Assembly (NCBI GenBank): GCA_051814705.1
Contig: JBPWQW010000005.1
Coordinates: 62,001-126,000 of the forward strand
Direction of reading: 5' to 3'
DNA from: Geojedonia sp051814705
GTDB lineage: Bacteria; Bacteroidota; Bacteroidia; Flavobacteriales; Flavobacteriaceae
Length of the DNA stretch: 64,000 bases
The notes under the pieces were generated by a model, which worked only from the letters and a program-made list of their open reading frames with translations, ran no database searches and was not told the DNA's origin. The position numbers and the translations under genes were made by a program. Positions 16,634 through 25,371 of the stretch are shown here, piece after piece (within the stretch, counting starts at the first letter, position 1; every line of letters starts with the position of its first letter).

Positions 16634-17407
16634 ATGAAGCGTGTTCATCTTATTTTCCTTCTTGGATTAATTGTATTATCAAGTTGTAAAGATCAAAAGG
16701 AAACCAACCCAAATCTTGCGCAACAGGTCGTCGATAAGGCTATTAATGCGGTGGGAGGCCCGCAAATTAAGAATTCGGTTATTGAATTTGATTTTAGGGA
16801 CCGGCATTATATAGCTACTAGAAAGAATTGGAAATTTCAATATGAGCGAATCTGGGCGGATTCATTAGGAGAAATTAGGGATGTATTGTCCAATTCTGGC
16901 TTTCAAAGATTTATTAAGGATTCCGCAGTTGTGGTTGCCGATAGCATGGCGGTTAAATACACAAGCTCCCTAAACTCGGTGCATTATTTTTCCATTTTGC
17001 CTTTTGGGCTTAACGACAAAGCCGTCAACAAAACCTATTTGGGGGAGGTCAAAATCAAAGGGAAAGCCTATCATAAAATCGAAGTCACTTTTAATGAAGA
17101 AGGAGGGGGCGAAGATTTTGATGATGTGTTTGTGTATTGGATCAGTAAGGACACTTATGAAGTAGATTATTTGTCCTATTCCTTTGAAGAAGGCCCCGGT
17201 GATACGGGTTTGCGTTTTAGAGAAGCCTACAACAGGAGAGGCGTAAATGGACTGTATTTTTCTGATTACAATAATTATAAAACAGAAGAAGGTTTCGCTA
17301 CGGTTTCTAATTTGGACAGTTTGTATGTTGCAAACAAGTTGGAGCTTCTTTCCAAAATTGAATTAGAAGCCATTAAAGTCAATTTATTACCAACATCTGA
17401 TCGCTAA
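16634..17407 (+). CDS. DUF6503 family lipoprotein
   Basis: 257 residues with a lipoprotein signal (LGLIVLSSCKDQ, Cys18). The body begins AQQVVDKAINAVGG and is rich in beta strands and Tyr/Phe, consistent with the DUF6503 fold (related to outer-membrane lipoprotein carriers by general shape). No active-site motif is visible. The last 29 bases overlap, on the opposite strand, the 3' end of the histidine-phosphatase gene. Function unknown; envelope location inferred. Confidence 0.75.
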   Translation: MKRVHLIFLLGLIVLSSCKDQKETNPNLAQQVVDKAINAVGGPQIKNSVIEFDFRDRHYIATRKNWKFQYERIWADSLGEIRDVLSNSGFQRFIKDSAVVVADSMAVKYTSSLNSVHYFSILPFGLNDKAVNKTYLGEVKIKGKAYHKIEVTFNEEGGGEDFDDVFVYWISKDTYEVDYLSYSFEEGPGDTGLRFREAYNRRGVNGLYFSDYNNYKTEEGFATVSNLDSLYVANKLELLSKIELEAIKVNLLPTSDR

Positions 17408-17906
17408 TATTATCGCCACAAACGGTAACAATATAGAGGTTGCCATTGTTGCTGTCGTCAATATCTTCATATTTTTTATGACCCAATAGTTTGTTGACAA
17501 AGGCAGGGGTTGTGTTACTGTGTCCTACGATTAACACCGTTTTACCTTTAGTCTCGTTCATAAAGGATTGAGCTTCGATTTGATTAGGGTCATAACTCTT
17601 GAGTTCAAGATTGTTTTTGAATGCTGTTGGCTGTGCGGTTTCTTTGGTTCGATTGTATTGTGTAGAATACACTTCATCAAATTTTACTTTATCTAGAATA
17701 ATACTCCAATGTTGAGCACGGGCTTTGCCAATTTCAGTCAGATGTGGGTTTTTATCTGAAGGATCCGAACGGTCTTTTTCGGCATGACGTATGAAATAAT
17801 AGGTTGAGGTTACGATTTCAGAGGTGGCTTCAGTTTTTTTGTCTTGGGTACAAGAAGAAAATGCCAAAAGCACTATTATTAGAGATAAAAGATAACGGTG
17901 TTTCAT
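17379..17906 (-). CDS. Histidine phosphatase (phosphoglycerate mutase-like) lipoprotein
   Basis: 175 residues with a lipobox (LLAFSSC, Cys19). The catalytic motif YFIRHAEK has the RH dyad; the second catalytic His is in LIVGHSNTTP. The short single-domain form resembles SixA/phosphatase members of the histidine phosphatase superfamily. Location outside the cytoplasmic membrane suggests a periplasmic phosphatase; the substrate is unknown. It is convergent with the DUF6503 gene, and the two 3' ends overlap by 29 bases with no terminator between them. Confidence 0.85.
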   Translation of the reverse strand: MKHRYLLSLIIVLLAFSSCTQDKKTEATSEIVTSTYYFIRHAEKDRSDPSDKNPHLTEIGKARAQHWSIILDKVKFDEVYSTQYNRTKETAQPTAFKNNLELKSYDPNQIEAQSFMNETKGKTVLIVGHSNTTPAFVNKLLGHKKYEDIDDSNNGNLYIVTVCGDNISDQMLVIN

Positions 17907-18668
17907 GTTGAACGATTTGATTAAAGATAAAAAAAATGTACGAGAATGTTTGCAAGATTGTGTTATGTCTTTTCAAATAGGACGATTGAGTGCAAACTCG
18001 TTTTTTGATCCAAAATTTACCCTCAAATTTAACCTGTTATTAACAGTTAAATTGTTGAAGACTTGTTAAGAATGAATTATCATGAGTGATATTTTATTCC
18101 TTAAATTTGTAAATAGAAAAGCACTCATAGGAGTGCTTCTATATACCTTGTGGTAAAAGTCCCTACTAACATATACAGGGCTGAAAGTTAAATCTGGGAT
18201 TCTCACATTAGGCTTCCCCAGAACATTCCAAAAACCACTAAAAGAAAGGGAGTTGTCTTACATAGACTCCCTTTTTTCTTTTACAAAAGTAATTAATTTA
18301 GGTTTAAAATTAAACTATTTTTTTTAATATAAACCATAGGATTAACTCTTGTAAAATTATTAATAAACCCTTTCATTTTTAATAATTTACACAATACCTT
18401 CATGCCACTTAACGGTGGTGTAAAGGCTCAAAATCCAAATGGCTTAAAGGCTTGTTGAAAAAGACGCTTATACTATCAACCACACTAATTTTTATACCTA
18501 TAGTAATATTCTGATTTCTTTTCGACTAATGTCATTTTTAAGTTTTTTAGAATTGAAAGGAAATAAGCAATAATTTACAACTTTGTAGCAGAACGACTTA
18601 GACAAAACAAGTGCTTTTTAATGTTATGATAGCATCCTTGAGCACAAACTTTTTTATACATTTACAAC
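17907..18668. other. 762-base intergenic region upstream of the deo operon
   Basis: No open reading frame of note. It contains one candidate structured RNA with its own terminator (18116-18278). The remaining 390 bases before the phosphorylase gene are A+T-rich and probably hold the deo promoter and any operator, but I see no clear TAnnTTTG box close to the start. Confidence 0.6.
18116..18278 (+). ncRNA. Candidate structured small RNA with intrinsic terminator
   Basis: A TAAATTTG box (18102-18109) lies just upstream. The transcript would open with a perfect 8-bp hairpin (AAGCACTC-ATAG-GAGTGCTT, 18119-18138). Next comes a region closed by GTGGT (18150-18154) and ACCAC (18234-18238) that holds two inner stems: CCCT/AGGG (18161-18164 and 18177-18180) and TCTGGG/CCCAGA (18193-18198 and 18217-18222). 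It ends with an intrinsic terminator, AAGGGAGT/ACTCCCTT plus six T (18246-18277). It is far (about 390 bases) from the next gene, so it is probably a free-standing RNA and not a leader. I do not recognise the family; it does not look like tmRNA, RNase P or SRP RNA, and 6S-like is possible but unsupported. Confidence 0.6.
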
Positions 18669-19967
18669 ATGATTGAACTAATAATAAAGAAAAGAAACGG
18701 CTTCGAATTAACTAAAGAAGACTACAAATCTATAATTGATGGTTTTCTTTCTGGAGATATTCCAGATTACCAAGTTTCGGCGTTTCTAATGGCGGTATAT
18801 TTTAACGGCATGACCACCAACGAAACCGCTATACTCACCGAGGTCATGATGCGTTCAGGAGACGTTATCGATTTGTCCGAAATTAAAGGCATTAAGGTGG
18901 ATAAACACAGCACGGGTGGTGTTGGTGATAAAACTACTTTGGTACTTACACCTTTAGTTGCTGCGGCTGGAGTGCCTGTTGCAAAAATGTCGGGAAGAGG
19001 TCTTGGGCATACTGGAGGCACTTTAGATAAAATGGAATCCATAAAAGGGCTGTCGGTCGATTTGACGAGAGCTGAATTTATAGAAAACATAAAGAAACAC
19101 AATATTGTAGTTTGTGGCCAAAATGCAAATTTGGTTCCTGCCGACAAAGCCCTGTACGCACTTCGAGATGTTACTGGAACTGTCGATAATATTTCTTTGA
19201 TTGCATCCAGTATTATGAGCAAAAAACTGGCCTGTGGTGCCGATGCAATTGTTATCGATATTAAAGTAGGTTATGGCGCCATGATGAAAACGGTTGAAGA
19301 AGCTGAAGCATTGGCCAACATGATGATTGGGATTGGTTCCAAAATGAATAGGAAAGTCATTACTGTCTTTACGTCAATGAGTGAGCCACTAGGATTTACA
19401 ATTGGCAATGCTCTAGAAATTAAAGAAGTAATTGATACTTTAAAAGGTCATGGACCAGAAGATTTAACCGCATTGTGCCTAGAACTGGGAAGTCATATGT
19501 TAGTACTTGGTAAGGCTGCTAAAACACAAGATGAAGCAGTTGAGCTATTAAAAGAATTGATAGCGTCAGGTCAGGCTTATGAGAAATTTAAAGAGCTTGT
19601 TGCGGCACAAGGAGGAGATACTGAGGTTCTTGATCATGTCGAATTGTTGCCCAGCACCAAATTTCATCAAACTTATCGAAGTAAAAAAAGTGGCTATATC
19701 AACGAATTAAATGCCATGGACATTGGTTTGGCTTCGGTTAAATTGGGAGCTGGTAGAGAAACAAAACACAGCGAAATAGACTATGGAGCTGGAATACGCT
19801 TAAAAAAGAAGATAGGAGATTATGTAAAAATGAATGAAGAGTTGGCTATATTGTATTCTAATACAGAATCCAGTTTTGAAAAAGCTTCAAAAATTATGGA
19901 TTTAGCTTATATCATTAGCGATGAGAAACCCGAACATAAGCCTTTAATACTAAAAACTATACTTTAA
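18669..19967 (+). CDS. deoA: Pyrimidine-nucleoside / thymidine phosphorylase
   Basis: 432 residues. Signature stretches are KHSTGGVGDKTT (79-90) and SGRGLGHTGGTLDK (108-121), with the thymidine phosphorylase C-terminal domain (GYINELNAMDIG, IDYGAGIRL). It splits thymidine, deoxyuridine or uridine with phosphate into base plus (deoxy)ribose-1-phosphate. It is the first gene of the deo cluster, 54 bases before the long deoC. The 432-433 residue size fits both Pdp and DeoA, so base specificity is not assigned. Confidence 0.95.
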   Translation: MIELIIKKRNGFELTKEDYKSIIDGFLSGDIPDYQVSAFLMAVYFNGMTTNETAILTEVMMRSGDVIDLSEIKGIKVDKHSTGGVGDKTTLVLTPLVAAAGVPVAKMSGRGLGHTGGTLDKMESIKGLSVDLTRAEFIENIKKHNIVVCGQNANLVPADKALYALRDVTGTVDNISLIASSIMSKKLACGADAIVIDIKVGYGAMMKTVEEAEALANMMIGIGSKMNRKVITVFTSMSEPLGFTIGNALEIKEVIDTLKGHGPEDLTALCLELGSHMLVLGKAAKTQDEAVELLKELIASGQAYEKFKELVAAQGGDTEVLDHVELLPSTKFHQTYRSKKSGYINELNAMDIGLASVKLGAGRETKHSEIDYGAGIRLKKKIGDYVKMNEELAILYSNTESSFEKASKIMDLAYIISDEKPEHKPLILKTIL

Positions 19968-20021
19968 ATCCTTTAGGATTTATTATTTTTAACGTTCAAA
20001 AATTTTAAACACATACCTTTA

Positions 20022-21029
20022 ATGGTTAATATAATAGAGAAGGATCACACCATGAAGTCTAATACAATACCCATATCCCACATTAAAAGGAATGAAGGCC
20101 TTCCTTTTGATGCTACTGTTTTTAAAGATATTAATATTAATAAAAGTGCGGTTGAAAGAAGAGCGACAACGCTAGCCAATCGCAGGTCTGTAAAAAAAGA
20201 ATGGCAAGCCGCCTGGTTGTTAAAGGCCATTAGTTGTATTGATTTAACAACACTTTCTGGCGACGATACCCAAAGTAATGTCCTGAGACTCTGTGCTAAA
20301 GCAAAATCACCCGTGCGATTGGATTTGTTGGAATCCTTGGGAATGAAAGAGGTCAACTTACATGTCGGTGCCGTTTGTGTATATCATAATCTTATTAAAG
20401 ATGCTGTACTAGGCTTAAAAAACACTGCCATTCCAATAGCAGCGGTTTCTACAGGATTTCCAGCAGGAAATATTCCACTAAGTGAGAAATTAAGAGAGAT
20501 TAAATTATCGGTTGCTGCTGGGGCCAAAGAAATTGATATTGTAGTGAGCCGAAGACTGGTGCTGAATTCAGATTGGAGAGGGCTTTATAATGAAGTTGCT
20601 GCATGTCGAGAAGCTTGTGGTGAGGCTCATATGAAAACCATTTTGGCCACTGGTGAAATCCCAACCTATACCAAGGTTGCAAAAGCCAGTTGGGTATGTA
20701 TGATGGCTGGATCCGATTTTATTAAAACCAGTACAGGTAAAGAACCCGTAAATGCTACGATTCCGGTGAGTCTTGTAATGATAAGAGCTATAAGAGAATA
20801 CCATGAATTAACGGGCTTTAAAGTTGGATTTAAGCCTGCAGGAGGGATTAGTAAAGCAAAACAGGCCATAAACTGGCTCGTGTTAATAAAAGAAGAACTC
20901 GGCAACGACTGGCTTACACCTCAATTATTCCGTTTTGGGGCTAGTAGTTTGTTAGGAGATATAGAGCGACAACTGGAGCATTTTGTTACAGGACGTTATT
21001 CAGCGTCATTTAGACATCCAATGGCCTAA
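20022..21029 (+). CDS. deoC: Deoxyribose-phosphate aldolase, long type
   Basis: 335 residues, longer than the E. coli-type enzyme by an N-terminal extension of about 65-80 residues. The Schiff-base lysine is K235 in FIKTSTG; a second active-site lysine is K271 in FKPAGG; the Asp in KEIDIVVSRRLV is also conserved. It cleaves 2-deoxyribose-5-phosphate into glyceraldehyde-3-phosphate and acetaldehyde. A second in-frame ATG is at 20052 (MKSNTIP). It lies between deoA and the aldehyde dehydrogenase that probably consumes the acetaldehyde. A second, short-type DeoC is at 24416-25075. Confidence 0.93.
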   Translation: MVNIIEKDHTMKSNTIPISHIKRNEGLPFDATVFKDININKSAVERRATTLANRRSVKKEWQAAWLLKAISCIDLTTLSGDDTQSNVLRLCAKAKSPVRLDLLESLGMKEVNLHVGAVCVYHNLIKDAVLGLKNTAIPIAAVSTGFPAGNIPLSEKLREIKLSVAAGAKEIDIVVSRRLVLNSDWRGLYNEVAACREACGEAHMKTILATGEIPTYTKVAKASWVCMMAGSDFIKTSTGKEPVNATIPVSLVMIRAIREYHELTGFKVGFKPAGGISKAKQAINWLVLIKEELGNDWLTPQLFRFGASSLLGDIERQLEHFVTGRYSASFRHPMA

Positions 21030-21095
21030 AAGTTAGGAGTTAAAAGGTATAAATTAAATTAGTTTACAAGTATTGATAATAAAGTGATTAGTCTG

Positions 21096-21115
21096 CAGTC
21101 TCAGTATTCAGTAAA
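21096..21115. repeat. Orphan CAGT heptads
   Basis: CAGTCT-CAGTATT-CAGTAAA: three CAGT cores at 6-7 base spacing in the deoC-aldehyde dehydrogenase gap. They match the units of the array at 5533-5658, but no four-helix-bundle gene is present here. Confidence 0.5.
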
Positions 21116-21167
21116 AAAATATTCGTGTATTCGTGGCTATATAATGAAAAAATAAAGTATTAAATCG

Positions 21168-23561
21168 ATGAGTAAAGTAAAAGACATATACGAAACAATG
21201 GAATATGGGCCAGCACCAGAAAGTGCTGATGCAGCCATTGAGTTTTTAGAAAAACACAAAAAAACCTTCAAATTATTTATTGACGGAAAGTGGATTGCTC
21301 CTTCGAGTGGAGATTATTTTGAAAGTATAAACCCTTCAACTAAAGAAACATTAGCCAAAATTTCTGAAGCTAATGAAGCCGATGTCAATAAAGCCGTGGC
21401 TGCCGCTAAAAAAGCATTGCCAGAATGGGTTCATATTGGAGCGCATCAAAGAGCCAAATATTTATATGCCTTGGCGAGACAAATTCAAAAGCATTCACGT
21501 CTTTTTGCGGTTTTGGAGTCTATGGATAATGGAAAACCCATTAGAGAAACTCGAGACATCGACATTCCAATAGCAATCAGGCATTTTTACCATCATGCTG
21601 GATGGGCTCAATTGAGAGATACCGAATTAAAAGATTATAAAGAAGTAGGCGTTATTGGTCAAATTATACCATGGAATTTCCCACTCATGATGTTGTCCTG
21701 GAAAATTGCTCCAGCCATTGCTATGGGAAACACTATTGTTTTAAAACCCGCAGAATTTACGTCTTTAACAGCATTACTTTTTGCTGAAATCTGTCAACAA
21801 ATTGGATTGCCCAATGGTGTTGTCAATATCATAACAGGTCACGGTCCAACTGGAGCTGCACTTGTAAATCACAAAGAAGTTAATAAAATTGCGTTTACCG
21901 GTTCTACTGAAGTTGGTAAAGTTATTCGACGGGCAATTGCAGGTTCTGGTAAAAAAGTATCATTAGAATTGGGTGGAAAATCTCCTTTTATTGTTTTTGA
22001 TGATGCCGATTTAGATAGCGTTGTAGAAGGAGTAGTGGATGCCATTTGGTTTAATCAAGGTCAGGTGTGTTGCGCAGGCTCCAGATTATTGGTTCAAGAA
22101 AGTGTGGCCGAGAAGCTTTATAAGAAAATTAGAGCCAGAATGGAAACCTTAAGAGTTGGTAATGCCTTAGATAAAAGTATAGATATTGGAGCGATTGTTG
22201 CTCCAGTGCAACTTAAGGTGATTGAAGACCTCGTAAAACTTGGAGTTGATCAAGGCAATACGCTTTGGCAACCTTCATGGGAATGCCCAACTTCAGGCTA
22301 TTTCTATCCACCAACTTTATTTACAGATGTGTCGCCATCGTCAACTATTGCACAAGAAGAAATTTTTGGCCCTGTACTGGTCGCGATGAGTTTTAGATCA
22401 CATTCCGAAGCGGTAAAACTGGCTAATAATACAAGATATGGATTGGCCTGTAGTATCTGGACAGAAAATATAAATTTAGCATTGGATATCGCACCACAAA
22501 TCAAAGCAGGAACAGCTTGGATAAATTGTACCAACGTTTTTGATGCTGCTGCAGGTTTTGGTGGCTATCGCGAATCGGGATTTGGTAGAGAAGGAGGATT
22601 GGAAGGTTTAATGGAATATTTAAAACCAAAAATTGAGGATTCATTTACGGATCAACCCATTATAAAACCATCAAAAAAAGTAGCAGTTTCTACTTCAAAT
22701 GGACAAGCTAAACAAACAATAGACCGTACCACTAAAATGTATATTGGGGGCAAACAAGCGAGGCCAGATGGTGGCTACAGCATGGTCATAACTAGTAGTA
22801 GCGGCAACTACATTGGAGAAGTGTCAAAAGGCAACAGAAAAGATATTAGAAATGCTGTAGAAGCGGCTCATGCTAATTCCAGTTGGGAAAATAATACAGG
22901 ACATGCAAGAGCACAAGTTTTGTATTATATCGCAGAAAACCTGGCCATTAGGAAAGAGGAATTTGCAAACCGATTGGTGCAAATGACAAATCAAACTAAA
23001 GTAGATGCTCTACAAGAAGTTGATTTGTCTATTGAACGGATCTATACCTATGCGGCTTTAGCAGACAAGTATGATGGACATGTGCATCATACCATTCATA
23101 AAAATGTAACATTGGCCATGCCTGAAGCATTGGGAACCATGGGAATTATATGTCCTGATGAAAAACCTTTGTTAGGTTTTATTTCTACAGTGATCCCTGC
23201 CATAGCTATGGGTAATAATGTGATCGTAATACCTTCAGAGCAAGCACCATTTTCGGCAACCGATTTTTATCAAATATTGGAAACTTCAGATGTTCCAGCT
23301 GGAACTGTAAATATTGTCACAGGACAAAAAGAGGAACTGGCTCAAGTATTGGCTAAACATGACGATGTTGATGGTATTTGGTATTTTGGTGATGCAAATG
23401 GCTGTAAAACTATCGAGTTGTTATCTGCTGATAATATGAAACGAACTTGGGTTAACTACGGAAAGTATAGAAATTGGTTAGATAAGGAACAAGGTGAAGG
23501 AAAGAGTTTCCTTAAACACGCCAGTCAGATTAAAAATATATGGATACCTTATGGCGCATAA
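21168..23561 (+). CDS. Two-domain aldehyde dehydrogenase, ALDH16-like
   Basis: 797 residues, two aldehyde-dehydrogenase units in tandem. The first (about 35-490) is complete: PWNFP (Asn170), ELGGKSP (Glu267) and GQVCCAG (Cys301/302). The second (about 510-790) keeps the fold (GTMGIICPDEKPLLGF, AIAMGNNVIVIPSEQAP) but has no catalytic Cys/Glu pair and ends early, so it is a structural pseudo-domain, as in the ALDH16 family. Within the deo operon it most likely oxidises the acetaldehyde released by DeoC to acetate, with NAD(P). It lies 139 bases after deoC and 54 before deoD. Confidence 0.85.
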   Translation: MSKVKDIYETMEYGPAPESADAAIEFLEKHKKTFKLFIDGKWIAPSSGDYFESINPSTKETLAKISEANEADVNKAVAAAKKALPEWVHIGAHQRAKYLYALARQIQKHSRLFAVLESMDNGKPIRETRDIDIPIAIRHFYHHAGWAQLRDTELKDYKEVGVIGQIIPWNFPLMMLSWKIAPAIAMGNTIVLKPAEFTSLTALLFAEICQQIGLPNGVVNIITGHGPTGAALVNHKEVNKIAFTGSTEVGKVIRRAIAGSGKKVSLELGGKSPFIVFDDADLDSVVEGVVDAIWFNQGQVCCAGSRLLVQESVAEKLYKKIRARMETLRVGNALDKSIDIGAIVAPVQLKVIEDLVKLGVDQGNTLWQPSWECPTSGYFYPPTLFTDVSPSSTIAQEEIFGPVLVAMSFRSHSEAVKLANNTRYGLACSIWTENINLALDIAPQIKAGTAWINCTNVFDAAAGFGGYRESGFGREGGLEGLMEYLKPKIEDSFTDQPIIKPSKKVAVSTSNGQAKQTIDRTTKMYIGGKQARPDGGYSMVITSSSGNYIGEVSKGNRKDIRNAVEAAHANSSWENNTGHARAQVLYYIAENLAIRKEEFANRLVQMTNQTKVDALQEVDLSIERIYTYAALADKYDGHVHHTIHKNVTLAMPEALGTMGIICPDEKPLLGFISTVIPAIAMGNNVIVIPSEQAPFSATDFYQILETSDVPAGTVNIVTGQKEELAQVLAKHDDVDGIWYFGDANGCKTIELLSADNMKRTWVNYGKYRNWLDKEQGEGKSFLKHASQIKNIWIPYGA

Positions 23562-23614
23562 AGATTTCAGTATTAATCCTTTTTAAACACTAGATATTAA
23601 AAAAATTATAAATT

Positions 23615-24316
23615 ATGAGTAGTATCCATATTGAAGCAAAAGTTGGTGATATAGCAGAAACGATTTTACTGCCAGGTGATCCTCTTCGTGCAAAACATGT
23701 AGCAGAAACCTTTTTAGACGACGCAGTTTGTTATAACAATGTACGCGGAATGTTGGGCTTTACTGGATATTATAAAGGTAACAGAGTCTCGATTCAAGGA
23801 ACCGGTATGGGCATGGGAAGTCATGCCATTTACGTTCACGAATTAATAAATACTTATCATGTAAAGAACCTCATTCGAGTTGGTACCTGTGCAACCATAC
23901 AAGATCATATAAATTTGGGACAGGTTTTATTGGCTATGAGTGCCTCAGGAGATTCAGATGCCAATAGTTTAAATTTTAAAGGCATGCATTATGCTGCAAC
24001 TGCCGATTTTGATCTGCTAATGAAAGCGTATCAAGTTGCAAAGGATTTAAAGATAAAGACCTATCAAGGGCCGGTGTTTAGCACGAACACATTTTATGAC
24101 GAAACTCCCGATCGTTGGGACATCTGGAAAAGGCATGGCATTCTTGGCGTAGAAATGGAATCTCAAATTCTTTTTACACTTGCAAAAAGATTTGGTGTCA
24201 AAGCGCTTTCCATTCTTACCGTTAGCGACAATATACTCACAGGTGAAGCAACAAGTGCGATGGAACGAGAGCGATCCTTTAACGATATGATGAAAATAGC
24301 CCTAGAGCTAGTTTAA
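23615..24316 (+). CDS. deoD: Purine-nucleoside phosphorylase
   Basis: 233 residues, the hexameric DeoD type. Motifs include LLPGDPLRAKHVAE (phosphate loop), GTGMGMGSHAIY, RVGTCATIQDH, and GVEMESQILF and TVSDNIL in the purine/ribose site (Asp in SDN). It phosphorolyses purine (deoxy)nucleosides to base and (deoxy)ribose-1-phosphate. As the last plus-strand gene of the operon it complements DeoA. A strong hairpin follows at 24343-24401. Confidence 0.96.
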   Translation: MSSIHIEAKVGDIAETILLPGDPLRAKHVAETFLDDAVCYNNVRGMLGFTGYYKGNRVSIQGTGMGMGSHAIYVHELINTYHVKNLIRVGTCATIQDHINLGQVLLAMSASGDSDANSLNFKGMHYAATADFDLLMKAYQVAKDLKIKTYQGPVFSTNTFYDETPDRWDIWKRHGILGVEMESQILFTLAKRFGVKALSILTVSDNILTGEATSAMERERSFNDMMKIALELV

Positions 24317-24342
24317 ACTTTTTATAAGTACATATTGAATTT

Positions 24343-24401
24343 ACCCCTTGTACGTTTTGATATTAACATGTAATCAAAATATGCAAGGGGTTGAATTTTT
24401 T
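24343..24401. terminator. Long-stem bidirectional terminator
   Basis: ACCCCTTG (24343-24350) pairs with CAAGGGGT (24384-24391), and inside TTTTGAT pairs with ATCAAAA. A T run lies at 24396-24401. It lies between the convergent deoD and short deoC genes. Confidence 0.8.
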
Positions 24402-24415
24402 AAACTAAAAAGGGA

Positions 24416-25075
24416 TTATACTAAACTCGTAACTTTAGTATTTACAATTGTAACACCAAATGTAGTACCAATACCGGCGACACCTGCTTCAATATATTTT
24501 TGAGCAGTTTTAAGATCTGAAATGCCTCCTGAAGCTTTTACTTTCACTTTGTCCCTAACGGTTCTTCTTATAAACTTTATAGCGGTAAACGTGGCACCAC
24601 TTTTTGAAAAGCCTGTAGAGGTTTTTATAAAATCAGCTTTGGCATCCATACAAATCTCGCTGGCCTTAATAATTTCGTTTTTAGAGAGTTCACTAATTTC
24701 CAAAATGACTTTAAGCGGGGTTTTGCCAATGGCAATTTTTACATCACTGATATCTTTTAATACTCGAAAATAGTTTCTGCTTTTCAAAAGTCCAATGTTG
24801 ATGACCATGTCAATTTCATCGGCTCCATCCTCGATAGCTTTTTTGGCTTCTAAAACTTTGGCTTCTGTTGACATCGCTCCTAAAGGAAAGCCGATCACAC
24901 TGCAAATTTTAACCGAAGATTCTTCCAATAGTTGTTTGGCTAGAGGTACAAAACAGCCATTGATGCAAACGGAAAAGAATTGATATTGTTTCGCTTCTTC
25001 GCATAAATTAATGATTTCTTTTTCTGTAGCTGATGCTTTTAAAAGGGTGTGATCTATGTATGAATTTACCTCCAT
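24416..25075 (-). CDS. deoC: Deoxyribose-phosphate aldolase, short type
   Basis: 219 residues, the compact bacterial DERA. The Schiff-base lysine is K151 in FIKTSTGFS; K180 in VKASGG is the second lysine; DEIDMVINIG holds the conserved Asp. It catalyses the same reaction as the long-type DeoC of the neighbouring operon but is only distantly related in sequence and is on the other strand. A monocistronic unit is likely. The two enzymes may differ in regulation or physiological role, which is inference only. Confidence 0.95.
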   Translation of the reverse strand: MEVNSYIDHTLLKASATEKEIINLCEEAKQYQFFSVCINGCFVPLAKQLLEESSVKICSVIGFPLGAMSTEAKVLEAKKAIEDGADEIDMVINIGLLKSRNYFRVLKDISDVKIAIGKTPLKVILEISELSKNEIIKASEICMDAKADFIKTSTGFSKSGATFTAIKFIRRTVRDKVKVKASGGISDLKTAQKYIEAGVAGIGTTFGVTIVNTKVTSLV

Positions 25076-25267
25076 TTTTTTAAGTAGATTTTTTAAATAT
25101 TAAACAATTGCTCATCCCTCATTAATTGTGAGGGGAAATTAATTTAATTATCTAATGTAATTTGGGAGATTAATAGCGGTTCAAATTTAGTGATTAATTT
25201 CAATATATGTTATGCGTTCTTTAAAATTTTATCGTTTGGAAGGTTATTTTCAATTCAATATGAACCA

Positions 25268-25321
25268 TGAAAGCAACACGCATCGACCTAATGTATTCGG
25301 TAATGACTTGTGTTGCTTTCA
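25268..25321. repeat. Perfect 12-bp inverted repeat downstream of clpB
   Basis: TGAAAGCAACAC (25268-25279) and GTGTTGCTTTCA (25310-25321) with a 30-base loop, about 50 bases after the clpB stop. There is no T run on either strand, so it is not a standard intrinsic terminator; it may be a 3'-end stabilising hairpin. The rest of the 296-base gap shows no gene; a short frame of 61 codons there looks non-coding. Confidence 0.5.
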
Positions 25322-25371
25322 ACTAACCAACCAATTTAAAGACTGTCACAAAACTATTTTGTTACAGCATT

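Noticed and set aside
18116..18278. Riboswitch controlling deoA
   Set aside because: It has its own terminator and about 390 bases separate it from the gene; none of the purine, thiamine, cobalamin or SAM riboswitch cores were recognised.
22304..22534. Minus-strand frames inside the aldehyde dehydrogenase gene and similar frames elsewhere
   Set aside because: They are antisense to well-recognised proteins and show no family resemblance.
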